A DNA stretch of 64,000 bases from assembly GCA_016858145.1 (NCBI GenBank), contig JAEHOE010000076.1:434001-498000 (forward strand). Reading direction: 5' to 3'. The position numbers and the translations under genes are program-made. The notes beneath the pieces are model-generated. The model saw only the letters and a list, made by a program, of their open reading frames with translations. It made no database searches and was not told the origin of the DNA. Below are positions 24,801 to 36,518 of the stretch, piece by piece (position 1 is the first letter of the stretch; each line of letters opens with the position of its first letter). Origin of the DNA: Edaphochlamys debaryana. Lineage: Eukaryota; Chlorophyta; Chlorophyceae; Chlamydomonadales.

Positions 24801-27800
24801 GGGTTGCAGCGTGTGGTAGCGGGGAATGCCGGGGTCAGCAATGGCAGACACGACACGGCAGAGGTCCCGCCCTCCACCCACCCAGGCGGTCGAACAGGTT
24901 GGCTGCATCCGCGTACAGCTCGGCGTTGGCCAGCTCCTGGGCGCGGCGGCGGAGGTCGGAGGCGGACAGCCGCCGCTGCAGCCGCCCCAGCACCTGGGGG
25001 GCAGGGCAGGCGGACATTGAGGGGCAGGTGCTGAGGGCTTGCCGCCATCGGTCGTGCCCCTACACCAGACCCCCACCCTCTCCCAGCCCCGCCTCCGGAC
25101 GCCCCTGCCCCCCCCCCTCACCCCCGCGTCCGCCTCCCGCCGTGCGTCCACCAGCCGCAGGCCCCCCCACAGCTCCAGCAGCGGCTCCACGGCCTCCTCC
25201 CTCTCCTCCACTATGATCAGGTCCTCGCGGGCCCGGGTCACAGCCACGTACAGGGCCTGGGGGGGGGGTCACAGTGGGTAGATGGTCACACGGCGTCTCA
25301 TGGGGAGAGCACCTTGCAGCGGCGCAGGCGCAGGGCTGTGCAAGGGTAACGCTAAGCCCCTCCGTCTCGGGGGCAAGTGGGAGGACGCAGTCGCGGGGCG
25401 AAGGGGACACAGCCCCGCGTCCCCGGCCCCGCAGAGCCCTCATCCCCCCTCCGTGCCTTGAGCTCGGGCGCCAGGGCCGCGTGCGCGCCTGCGTCGAAGC
25501 GGGGCGCGGGGTGGCTGCCGCTGCCGGGGGCCAGGTCCTCGGGCCGCAGCAGCCCCTCGGCTGCCGCCACGTGGCGCAGCAGGCGCCACTTGTCTGGCTT
25601 GAGGCGGGAGGCGGAGAGGAAGTTGTGGAGGAGGACCACCTGGGGGGGGAGGGCGACATGGGAAGGGGGGAGGGACATTTATGGTCTGCACGGTGCGGCC
25701 GCAGGATGGGGCCGCGGTGAGGCAAGCACGCTCTGCCTCACCCACGACCCTCACCTTGAACTCCAGGCCCTTGCTCTCGAGGGCCGTGAGCACCAGCACG
25801 TCCTCCCCGCCCCCCCGCGCCGCCAGCCGCTCTTTGAGCGCCCGCTTGGCCTCCTCGCTGGGCACCAGCACCACCACCTCACTGCCGCCACTGGCACCGC
25901 CGCCGGCGCCCCTGCTGCCGCTGCCGCCCTGCTGGCCGCTGCCCCCGCCGCCGCCGTCAGTGAGCAGGTTGGTGACGTCGCCGCAGGAGGGCAGAAGGAA
26001 GAGGGGCTTGGGGCCTGGGGGGAACAGAGGGGCAGGTGCATGGGCAAGGGCAAGGGCGAAGCGCCGGCATGCTCGGTACCCACAATCCAACCCTCCAACG
26101 CTCGTCTTGCACATAACGCCCCCCCCACACGCATGCCCACCCCTGATCCGCGATGTCTCTGGCGGCAGGCGGTCGAAGGTGTTGGGGAAGAAGTGCAGCA
26201 GCGGCTCCAGCACCCCGGAGTGCGCCAGGCGGGAGATGGCGGCGTGGGTGCGGAAGTTCTCCAGCAGGGGGGTCACCTGGGGGTGGGGGGGGGGGCGGAG
26301 ACTGAACCCAGCCCTGCTCGACCCCTTCACCAGCCATGTTCGGGCCCTCCACCTCCACAGCCCCTCATTGCCCCCTCCCCTACCCCCTCCCGGCCTCACG
26401 TCCGGCGGCCTGCGCTCCCCCTCCGGCAGGTGCTCCAGGAACAGCGCCCGCAGGAGGTCCTTGAGCGCCTCGAAGCGGAACGACACGCCCGCGGCCAGGG
26501 TCTGGGGGGAAAGGGGGCGGGGAGGGGCGGAGCCTTCAGCCCTGCCTGGTCACGCCACGCCCTTGCGGACCCACTGCACCGTGTCACGGCCCCCTGCCCC
26601 ATGTGTGGCCCCACCTGCGCCGTGTCCCCCGCCAGCACCAGTCCGTCCTCGGGGCTGACGCACAGGTACCTGGGGGGGGCAGTGGGGCGGAGGGAGGGTC
26701 AAACAGCGAGTGCGGGTTGCGGCTGCCAGGGTGAAAGGAAGGTGGGGAGGGTGCCAATGCACGTCCCAACAGCCCCTTCTACCCCCTCCCCCCCTCCTCA
26801 CCTGAACAGCGCTATCTGCGCGGGCGTGAGGTCCTGCACGTCGTCCACGTACACGAACCTGGGGGGGGAGCGGGGGCAAGGGGGGTGTAAGCAGCATCAG
26901 GAGGGTCGTACACGTCCCGATAGCTGATGAGCTGGCATGGTACGGCAGGGCTCGGGTGCTGCGGTGCTCCCCCCCCCACACACCTGAAGGCGCTCTCCCT
27001 GGGGAAGCCCCCCGCCCCCTGCAGCTGGGCGTGCAGGTGCGCCACCAGGTCCCCCACGTCGTACTCGCCCCGGGAGGCCTTGGCGCGCTGGTAGCGGCTG
27101 GGGGGGAGGGGGGACGGCAAGGCCTGTGGAAAGACTTGCGAAGCCGCTGCTCGGAGGCATCCCCGCTGGTCGAGGGGGCGGCAGCCCTTCCTCAACACAG
27201 CTTCCTGCTGAGCCCCCCCTACGGTATGGACGCAGCCCGCTCACAGGAAGATCGTGTACACCCGCTCCCGCGTGGCCTCGTCCAGGTCCGCCCCCGCGCG
27301 GGTCCCCGCCAGCGCCACGTACTCCTCCATGCCCAGGCAGGTGCCGGGGCTGCGCAGTGCGGCCAGGGAGCCCCGGATGCAGGTCTGCACCTCGCGCCAC
27401 ACCAGGGCGGGGTCGCTGGGGGGGGTAAGGGGAGAAGGGGGGAGAGACAGGTCTTAAGTTCCCCCATAAGGCTGCGCCGGGGAAGAGCGAGATGGAACTC
27501 AGATACGTCCGGGCAGCAGAGGCAGTGCACATGGATGCAGTGAGCACGCAGCTCGTTAAAACCCCGGCAGCTACCCCCATGCTGCTCCCTCGCCTAGAAG
27601 CGTTGAGCACCCAAGCCGCCCCCACCTGATGCCCCGGCGCAGGTCCGTGGAGAAGTGCGGCCAGTAGGCGTCCGCGAACCGCCCATAGTCCACCTCAACC
27701 AGGGGCACCTGCCCCAGCGGCGCAGGGGGGGCGGCACCGCCCTCCTCCTCCGCCTCCGCCTCCTCCAGCGCCCAGTCGTCGTCGTCCCACTCCACATCCC

Positions 27801-30800
27801 GGGGGGCCCCAGGCTGCCGCACGGTGTGCCGCAGCCCTGCCTTCGGCCCCACCCCGACGGAGCCGGCCCCGGCGCCCCGCCTCGCCCCCTCCCTGCGCCG
27901 CTCCGCCGCCGCCGCCGCCCTCCCCCGCTGCGCCTCCGCGAAGGGCTGCAGCAGGGAGGCGTCCAGCAGGCGCAGGGCGGTGCGCAGGTCCAGCACCAGG
28001 GGGCAGGCGGAGGAGGGAACGTCCGCCAGGCGCTCGGGCAGGGTGCCCACCAGCCGGGCAGCCTCCTCCTCGTCCACCAGCGCAGACAGACCGCCGCCGC
28101 CGCCGCCGCCGCCCCCGCCGCGGGCATCGTCATCCTCGCCGTTGCCGTCCCCGCCCCCCTCATCGTTGGCCTCAACGGTTGCCTCTGCATCGGCGGGGGC
28201 CGGTTCCGCGGCGGCGCGCAGTGTGGCCAGGGCGCCCCGCAGGTACTTGGCGGTGGCGGCCGCCAGCTTGGGGCTGAGCGTCACCAGCAGCTGCCGGGGC
28301 CGGCGGCCGCCGCCAACGCCCCCCGCTACCTCCACCTCTTCCTCCTCCCCCTCCTCCCCCTCCTCCCGGTCGCCCCCCAGCCCCGCGAACCCCGCCTCCA
28401 TGCGCAGCACCCGGGCCATGATGACACTGGTCTGGGGGGTGGGGGGTGGGGGGTGGGGGGGGGGGGGGCGTGGGAACAGCAGGCTTAAGCAAGGCCAACC
28501 AGGGCCAGGCCTCATACTCCGTGCCTGGCTGAGAGCAGCTGCTGCCCACCTTGCCGGTGCCGCTGCGGCCGATGAGGATGAGGGAGCGGGGGTCGTTCAC
28601 CACCTGCTGCTGCTCGGGGGTCATCTGGGCGGGGGGAGGAGGGAGGGAGCTAGAGGTTGGGCAGGGCTGCAGGGCCTGTACACGCGCCATGTCCCCCTAT
28701 CGCTGCCACACCCCCACCCCCACCCCCGCCCCACCCCACCCCACCTCGAACATGGCCTCAATGGCCGCCCCCTGCGCCGCACTGCACAGCAGCGGCGCGT
28801 GCGCCGCGTCCAGCAGGTACTGCCGGCACTGCGCCAGGCGGGCAGCGCCGCCGTCCAGACGCCGGGGGCCGCCGCCGCCCTCCTCCTCCCCGCCGCTGCT
28901 GCCCTCCGCGTCCGACTCGGAGCCGGCATTCGCCTCCGGCTCGCCCTCGCCCGCAGCAGCCGCTCCGCCGCGCGTGGGCGCGGCCGTGCCCTGCCCCTCG
29001 CCCTGCCCCTGGCCCCGCGGCCTGCGCTCCCGCTGCGGGCGCATGCGGGGGAAGGGCAGGTCCCCCCCCGGCCAGGTGCGGGGCAGCGTGAGGCCCCGGT
29101 CGGTGGTGTCTCGCCTGGGGGGGGAATGGGGCGGGGGGCAGGGGTGGGGAGAAGCAAGTGGCATGGAGGCCCCGCCCCCCTCCGCCCCCACCTGCCAATC
29201 TCCGCGAGGTGCTCGGGTGTGTACGTGTCGTACTCGGCCTCGATGCGCCGTACCCACTGCTCCAGAGCCCGCCCGTCCCGCCGCACCACCGCCACATCCC
29301 ACAGCTGCACCGCGGGGGGGGGGGGGGAGGGGAGAGGCAGTGTCAGTCGGCCAAGTCGGGAAGGGACGCGGGTGTTGAGGGCGAGGACCACCAACCGGAC
29401 CACCACCCCCACCACCCTACACCATGCCCCGCCAGCCCGCCGCCCCCTTCCCCCGCCCCACCTGCAGCGCCTGGCTCCACCCCCCGCCCCCTCCCCCGCC
29501 CCCCCGGTGCAGCGCCACGCTCCACAGCAGCGCCAGGCGCCCCCCCTCCAGCAGCAGCGCGTGCAGCAGCGGGCGGTAGGGGGGGCGCACGGCGGCCAGG
29601 GGGATGGGGCGGCGGGGGAAGCGGCCGCGGGCGAGGAGCAGTACCTGCGTGGGGGGCCGGGGGGAGGAGGGGGGGATCAGGACTACTTGTGGTAGGCTGG
29701 AGGGCCTCAGGGCCTGGAGGAGCACGCGGCTCAAGCAAGCGCCACCCTGATGTCGTGCTGGGGCTCGCAGCGGCCTCCCGCCTCCCCCCCACCTGGTCCA
29801 GCACCTTGAGCCGCTGGGGCAGCGGCAGCCGCAGCAGGGAGGGCTGCAGCGCGTCCTTGTACAGCACCTGGGGGGGGAGGGGGGAGACGGGTCGTGGGGA
29901 TGAAGGGGGGAGTGCAGGGAGCGTTCAACCGGCGTGCTCTCGGCCCCGTGCCTCCCAGGTCCTACCCGCCAGGGCGCATTCGCCCACAGGTCCCTCGCGG
30001 CCGTGCGGATGTCGGCCCGCCGCCGCGCCGCCTCCTCCAGGGCCCGGAAGCCCGGGCCCAGCTCGGGGCGGTCCCGTGCGGTAAGCAGCACGCCCCGGGC
30101 CCGGGCGTGCTCCAGGAGGGCGGCCCACAGCTGCAGGTAATGTGGAGGGGGGTTGGGGAAAATACGGAAAGCGGGGTGGCTGGGAAGAACACAGCAGCAC
30201 GAAGGAGGAGTGAGAGTTCTACCAGGGTATTTGCAAGCCCTGATTGCAAGGGATTTGCTCGCAAACGATGCTTGCAAGGGGGTTGCAGGGTGCTTGCAGG
30301 GGTGCTTGCAAGCAATTTGCATGAGGGTTTGCATGGGGGACTGCATGGGGGGTGCACGGGGGTTTGCATGGTATGCTTGCTGGGGTGCTTGCAAAGGGTG
30401 CTTGCAAGGGGTTGCACGGGGGGGTTGGCTTGGGGGGCAGCTTGGGGGGTTGCTTGGGGGGTTGCATGGGGGGTTGCATGGGGGGTTGCATGGGGAGTTG
30501 CACGGGGGATTGCATGGGGGTTTGCATGGGGGGGAGCTTGGGGGGTTGCGTGGGGTGTTGCGTGGGGGGTAGCGTGGGGGGCTACATGGGGGGTTGCATG
30601 GGGGGTAGCATGGGGGGTTGCATGGGGGGTAGCATGGGGGGTTGCGTGGGGGGTTGCATGGGGGTTTGCATAGGGGTTTGCATAGGGGATTGCATGGGGT
30701 TGCTTGCACATGATGCGTGCAAGGGGGTTGCGTGGGGGGTTGCATGGGGGGTTGCAGAGGGTGCTTGCAGGGGGGTCGCGTAGGGAGTTGCATGATGGGT

Positions 30801-33800
30801 TGCAGGGGTGGTTGCTGGGGTGCTTGCATGGGGGGTTACAAGGGTGCTTGCATAGGGGGTGGTTGCATGGGGTGCTTGCCCCCTCCTCCCGCCCCACCGT
30901 GTCCCTCCCCAGCGTGGCCGCGCTCCCCAGCACCACCAGGCCGTGCCGCGCCCGGGTGGCCGCCACGCACAGGCGCCGCGGGTCGGCCGTGAAGCCCACC
31001 GCCCCGCGGGGGTTGGACCGCACCGCGGACAGGATCACAACGTCCACCTGGGGGGGGCAGAAAGGGGGAGGGAGGAGAGGGTAGGGTGGTGGGGCAAGCA
31101 CGCATGGACGTGAAACCCACTATCCCTCTAGACCTGCCCTTTCCGCCATAAAACCCATCGTCCCCCGCACCTCCCCGCCCTGGAAGCCGTCCACGGAGCG
31201 CACCGCCACCCGCACTCCGCCCCCCGGGGCCCCCGGGGGGGAGGCCAGGGCCGCCGCCCGGGGGGCGATGGCCTCCACCTGGGCTCTGGGGGGGGGGGAG
31301 GGGGAGGGGCCGGAGTAAGGTTGGAGAATCCGTGCCGTCTGCATTACGTTGCCGTATGGAGCATCTACGCCACCAGTACGGCGCGCACCTGTACGGCGAG
31401 ATGATGCCGATAGTCAGCACTCTGTCGGGCGCCAGCAGCGCGTGCCGGGCCGCGCAGTCCTCGCCCGCGCCCGGGGTCCCCGCGGTGCCGGCGGCCCGCA
31501 GCCTGCGCCAGGCCTCCGCCACACGCGCCGCCAGAGCCACCGCCAGGGCCGCCTCCGTGGGGTTGCGCCAGCTCGTGCCGCCGCTGCCGGGCCCGGGAAC
31601 GGCCCTCGCCCCGCTGCCCGCAGCGCCTGCCCCCGCCGGTGCGCCCTCCTCGCCGCCCCCGTCCTCGCACTCCTCCCGCTCCTCCCGCGCCTCCGCCCCC
31701 GTGTCCACCACCGCCAGGGGCCCCCAGGGCAGCCCCAGCAGCCCCGCGGCGCCCGCGTAGGAAGGGCCGGACACGTTGGGGCCGTCCACCACCTGGGGGG
31801 GTAGGGCAGGGGGCAGGGGGGAGGCGTGAGGGTGAATGCCAGGGTGTAGGGCACGCAGCGTGCTTAAGAGGCCAGCCTGTGCGGAGCTCGAGCTAGGGGC
31901 GGAGAGCACACCACCCCACCCCGGCGCCTGCTCACGCGTCCCCCGTAGAAGCGCTCCCGGGGCCATGCGCTGATGGCGGGGTGCATACGGTACTGAGTGT
32001 CCAGCAGCACCTGGGGGTGGCATGGGGGCGGTGGAAAGGGGCGGAGGTGACAGGTGAGGTCTGGGAGGAAGGTCAGGCAGGCGTGTAGGTCTCTATCCGT
32101 CCATGTGCGCCGACTGCGCCCCCCGCCACCCTCCCACCGCCCCCCTCACCGCCCCCCTGCCGGCCGCCTGCAGGCGCTCGAAGGCGGAGCGGCCGTACCC
32201 CCCCGCTGCGGCCGCGGGGCTCAGCACGGTGGCGGGCAGCTGCCTGGGGTCCCCCACCAGCACCAGCAGGCGCAGGCTGGGGGGGCAGGGTGGGGATGGG
32301 GGGTTAGGAGGTTAGGAGAAGGGGTTGTCCATGGGAAGCGAGGCGGGTAAAGCCGCAGGGGCCTCGGGCTCCCTGGCTCTGCACCTTTTCCGCCCACTGC
32401 TATCCCGCACTCGGCCCTCCACCTACCGCACCAGGGCACCCGACCGCCTCCCGAACAGCCCCACCTGTCCCTCCACGCCGCCAGCGGCACCGCCAGCTCC
32501 GCCTCCGGCAGCTGCGCCGCCTCGTCCACCACCGCAGCGGCGGCGCGCAGGCCGCTGAGGGCCACGCGGGCGGAGCCCAGCGCCGACACGGTGGAGAAGA
32601 GCACGCACGCATGGGACAGGCAGAAGCTGGGGGAGGTGGGGGAAGGAAGGGAAGTGTCAAGAGGCGAGGCAGTGGTGAAGGCAAGGCAAGGGACCGTCAC
32701 TTGGCCTGGCTCGGCTAGGCTGGGCCGTGGAGTCTACACGAGGGCCTCGAGTCCATTGTCTAAACCGCCCAGCCCGCCCGCCCGCACCTCTCCAGGACCC
32801 CCTGCGTGGGGGCCGACAGTACGCGCCCCACCGCCACCGCCCCCTCAGCGGCATCCAGTGCCGCCAGCGCCCGCCGCAGCGCCGCCGCCACCGGCTCCCG
32901 CGCGCCGCCGCCGCCGGGGCTGCCTGTGCGGCTGTCGGCGGGGGTTTCGGTTTCCCAGCTGGTGAAGGGGGAGGGCGAGGGCTCGTGGGACTGGCCGCCG
33001 CCACTGGCCCCGGGATCGGGGCCCAGCTGGGCGTCCGGTAGCAGCTGGGGGCAGGGCAGCGACGGCAGGGGTGCGCCGGGGGCCAGCCGTGGCGGCGGCA
33101 GCAGTGCCCCCGGCGGTGGCGGGATGAAGCTCATGGGCGGAGCGGAGGCCGCGTGGGTCAGTGCCAGAGCAGGCGACCCGGGCGGGGGCGGCAGCGCCAG
33201 GGCACCGCTGGAGGCCGCCCGGTGGTCCAGCAGCGCCGCCTCCGCCGCCGAGGACGACGACGAGGGTGGAGGTGACTCGAAGGCCCGCGCCACCGCCGCC
33301 CCTGTGGCGCCGTCCACCGCCTCCTGGAGCGCCAGGCAGGCCCCCGCCAGTGCCTCCACCGCAGCCCGGCCCCGCTGTACGCGCTCCCAGCTGCCCGCCG
33401 CCGCCCCGCCCCCCCTCCCCTGCCCAGGGGCCCCGCCCCAGGCCGCCGAGGGCAGGTCCGCCAGCAGGGTGGCCGCCGCTGCCCGCACCGCCCGCACCAG
33501 CCCCGGCAGCCGCTGCTTCACGTACGCCCCCAGACTAGCCGGCACCGGTGCGGCCTCCGCCGCCGCCCTGCCCCCCCTGCCCCCCGGCCCCTCCCGGGCC
33601 GCCCGGCGCTCCGCCTCCAGCGCCTCCGCGTGCAGCCGCCCCGCGGCGGACAGCAGGCGCCGCAGCTCGCAGGCCGCACCGCGCCACCCCTCGGGGCCCG
33701 CCAGCGCAGCCACCAGACGCCGGGCCCTGTTTCGTGGGGGGAGGGCCGCGTGAGGGGTAGGGTAGGGGTCTTGAGCGAGGTATGGGCTAAGAAGGTGAGG

Positions 33801-36064
33801 CTCTGGCCAGCTCCTTCCCCAGAGCCCCAGTGCTCAGCAGTGCTCACCGCGCGGGCAGGAAGGCCGCCCGAGCCGCCCCTCCGCCGCCGCCCCCCGCCCC
33901 CGAGGGGTCCAGGCGCTCGGCGCTGCCGATCAGCACCACATCGCCTGGGGGGAGGGGCGGGGGATGGTGGAGGGTGAGTGCCGGGGTGGAAGGGGTGCAA
34001 GAGGGAAGGTGGCACGCTCTCCTGCATCCTACGTACCAGGGAGGAGAGGCGGGGCCGCCTGCATCTCTCCTGCTGCGCCTGTGCCCCCCAGACCTCCAGC
34101 AGCCAGCGCCCCCGCCAGCCCCGGCTGGGCGCAGAACTGCTGCGGAGCGGCGGCCGAGTCCTCCCCCAGCAGCTGGAGGAACCTGGGGAGGTGGGGTGGA
34201 GAGGAGTGAAGAAGCAGGAGCGGGGAGCGCTCGCACCGTAGCAGGAGGCTGCTAGTCCAGCACCCCTGCCCTTGCCAGTCGCCCACCGCAACCACGCCTG
34301 CCCCCCCGCCAGCCCCACCTGCTGACCGCCTCCGCCGCAGCTGCGTTGGTGGGGGCGCACACCACCAGCGCGTCCCCCTCCCCTCCCGCCCCCAGGCCGC
34401 ACAGCACGCTCAGCAGGCTGGCCACGGTGGCGGTCTTGCCGGTGCCGGGGGGGCCCTGGACCAGAACCACCTCGGAGCCCGCGGAGGAGGCAGAGCAGCC
34501 GGAGCCGGAGCCGCCGCGCCGCCAGCCCGCCGCCTGCCGCTCGCGGCCGCCGCCACTGCCCCCTGCTGGGGCCAGGCGGGTGAAGGCCCGGGCCGCCCGC
34601 GTGACGGCCTCCGCCTGGGAGGGGTTGAGCCGCCGCACGGTGCGGCAGTAGGCGGCCACGGCGGCAGAGAGGGCGTGGTCCGCTGAGGCTGAGCTTCTAA
34701 CAGCCCCCGGCCCCACATCGCCGCCCTCCTCCTCCTCCACCTCGGCCGCCGCCACCCAAGCGGCGGCGCTGCCCCCCCCAGGCGCCCCCTGCCCCCCCGC
34801 CAGCAGCGGCCGCAGCATGCGCGGGGCCGGGGCCGCGGGGTCCTCCCCCGCAAAGTCCCGCAGCGCCCGCCACACGCGCCCCGGGGTGGCCAGGCTGCCC
34901 ACGCGCACAGCGAACCAGGGCGCGTCGGAGGCCCCGGGGCCGGAGCCGCAGAGGCCTGTGTCGACGCCTGGGGCCGTGGGGCATGGTTGCGTGCAGCTAA
35001 GGGAAGCACAAGAGATGAGTGGCTGGGTGCCTGCTCGTGTCGCTGAACCCTTCACTATTTGCAGCTACCTGCCGCTCCCTCCCTCCCGATACCCCCTGTC
35101 TTCCTCACCCGCTCGCTCCAGCTGCTCCGCTGCGCCCCACGGCAGCCACACGGTCGCCCGAAGCTCCCCCGCCTCGGCCCCCTCCTCCTCCTCGTCCTCC
35201 TCGTCACCCCTCCGCCGGGGCTTGACCATTCCAAGCAGGTACGCCGCGCCCGCCACCGCCCCCACGTCCTTGGCCTGAAGGGGGAAGGGGCCGGGAGGCA
35301 CGGGCTGTTGTGCACCCGCATGCTGCTCCACATGTATGTGCATGTAGGCAACAGCGAGGCAGACCCGCACCACAGCGGTGCGAAGTCCGCTCCCCACCAC
35401 ATCCCACGAGTGACCTACCCGGCTGCAGGTGAGCAGGACCTGGTCCGTGGGCTTGAGCGGGGGCGGGGCGGGGCCGGGGGCGGACGCAGACTCCCCCTCG
35501 CCCGCCGCCGCCGCAGCAGCCTGTGCGGCCAGCTGCCCTGCCACCCCTCCCAGGCCCCCACCGCCAGCCTGAAGGCTTAAGCTTGCCACGCACTCCTCAC
35601 CCCCGCCCTCGCCCTCGCCTCTCCCCGCGCGGGCGCCGCCCCCCCGGCCATCACCCCTCCGCAGCCTGGGCGGCCCCTCCAGGGGCAGCCAGGTCAGGGC
35701 CGGCAGGCGGGAAAGCTGCTGCTGGAGGCCCGCGCGGGTCTCCTCGGGGACAAAGGGCAGCAGGCGGCCGGCCCAGTCGGCGGCATGCGTGTAGGTCTCG
35801 GGGAGGGGCTGGAGCTGCGGGGTTGGCAAGGGGAAGGAACGGCAACATCTCAGCGTGCGCTCGGCGTGTGGGTCCCGCAGTTGACCGCGGTAAGCGCACC
35901 TTGCCGGCCAGCAGCTCCTCGTTGAACACATCTTGAAGTGTCCATTTCAGAACGACAGACTCGAGTCCGCAAGGCGCAACGCATGCTTGCCGAGATGGTC
36001 GGTTCCCTTTCTCAGCCTGCGCTTTGCCGAGCGCAGCGGCTTCTGCGTAGCTGAAGCCCGACAT
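18845..36064 (-). CDS. giant tandem SF1 helicase: SEN1-like + UvrD-like + TPR-like (TRANK1-like)
   Basis: One minus-strand, many-exon gene of well over 3000 residues. Exon 1 (36064-35900) opens with a plant SEN1-like N-terminal motif (LKWTLQDVFNEELL, then an E-E-T-R-A-G-L stretch in exon 2). The first helicase has GPPGTGKT (~34445), APTNAA, VVDEAAQL (~32515), VGDPRQLPAT and an AATRARHGLVVLG end (~30950). After a linker (LWDVAVVRRDGRALEQWVRRI) comes the second: TPEQQQVVNDP and GRSGTGKT (~28560, cut by an intron), VYVDDVQDLT (~26835), VLTALESKGLEFK (~25770) and LYVAVTRARE (~25230). The remainder has helical pairs such as AAQCFEAAERWGEAGDVRRR and AAECFERVGRW, as in the TPR part of plant TRANK1-like proteins. 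The order matches that land-plant family. A nuclear RNA/DNA helicase role is inferred; no function is established. A split into two genes is possible but less likely. Confidence 0.82.
30240..30880 (+). repeat. 12-bp minisatellite in an intron of the tandem-helicase gene
   Basis: Units close to GTTGCATGGGGG, with TTGCGT, TAGCAT and TTGCAA variants, repeat tens of times. They are most regular at 30440-30690 and merge into irregular TGCTTGCA-type units on either side. The array fills the 767-nt intron 30131-30897, between the last motif of the first helicase and the linker exon. Because the unit is 12 bp, frames stay open on both strands. Confidence 0.85.
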
Positions 36065-36518
36065 AGGCTCTCGCGATCAATGGCCTTCTCCGTGCGGGCG
36101 CATGTCGCCAGTGCGCTTGCCGCGAAAGCACCGCGTCGCGTGGCCTGCTGAGACGGAGGGGATACATCTTGATATTGTAGAGATCCCGATGACGGCTCAC
36201 GGGTTGGGTCACGGGCGAAGTTGCTCGGCGGCGTTCGCTCAGGGGCAGGTCGCGGTCTGCGCGCCGGACTCGCCGGACAGCTCCGTGCTGCGCGTGCACA
36301 GCTCAGGGAGAGCACTCGCAGCCCAAACTATTGCTTCGGTCACCTTACTTTACACATGCAGCCCCTGACCACCTTGCCAACCTGCGCTCGTCGGGTTGCA
36401 CATGCGCCATCTCTGTCGGCAGTCCCGCCCCACTCACGTACGCGCCCCGCCCCCTCGCGCGCCCCCCCCCCCACAAACAGCGTTCACTAATCGTCAGCTA
36501 AGCGTCACTGCTGCTTCG
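36065..36518. other. 454-bp spacer between the tandem-helicase and GT14 genes
   Basis: This holds the promoter of the helicase gene and the 3' UTR of the GT14 gene. TTACA at 36350-36354 (TGTAA on minus) is the likely GT14 polyadenylation signal, ~165 nt after its stop. No gene is seen. Confidence 0.5.
36350..36354 (-). terminator. TGTAA polyadenylation signal of the GT14 gene
   Basis: It lies ~165 nt downstream of the minus-strand stop codon at 36519. Confidence 0.5.

Noticed and set aside
29962..31101. Minus-strand frame encoding Pro-Cys-Asn and His-Ala-Thr-Pro repeats
   Set aside because: It is a translation of the 12-bp intronic minisatellite. It does not run in the correct frame into the next conserved exon (LWAALLEH).
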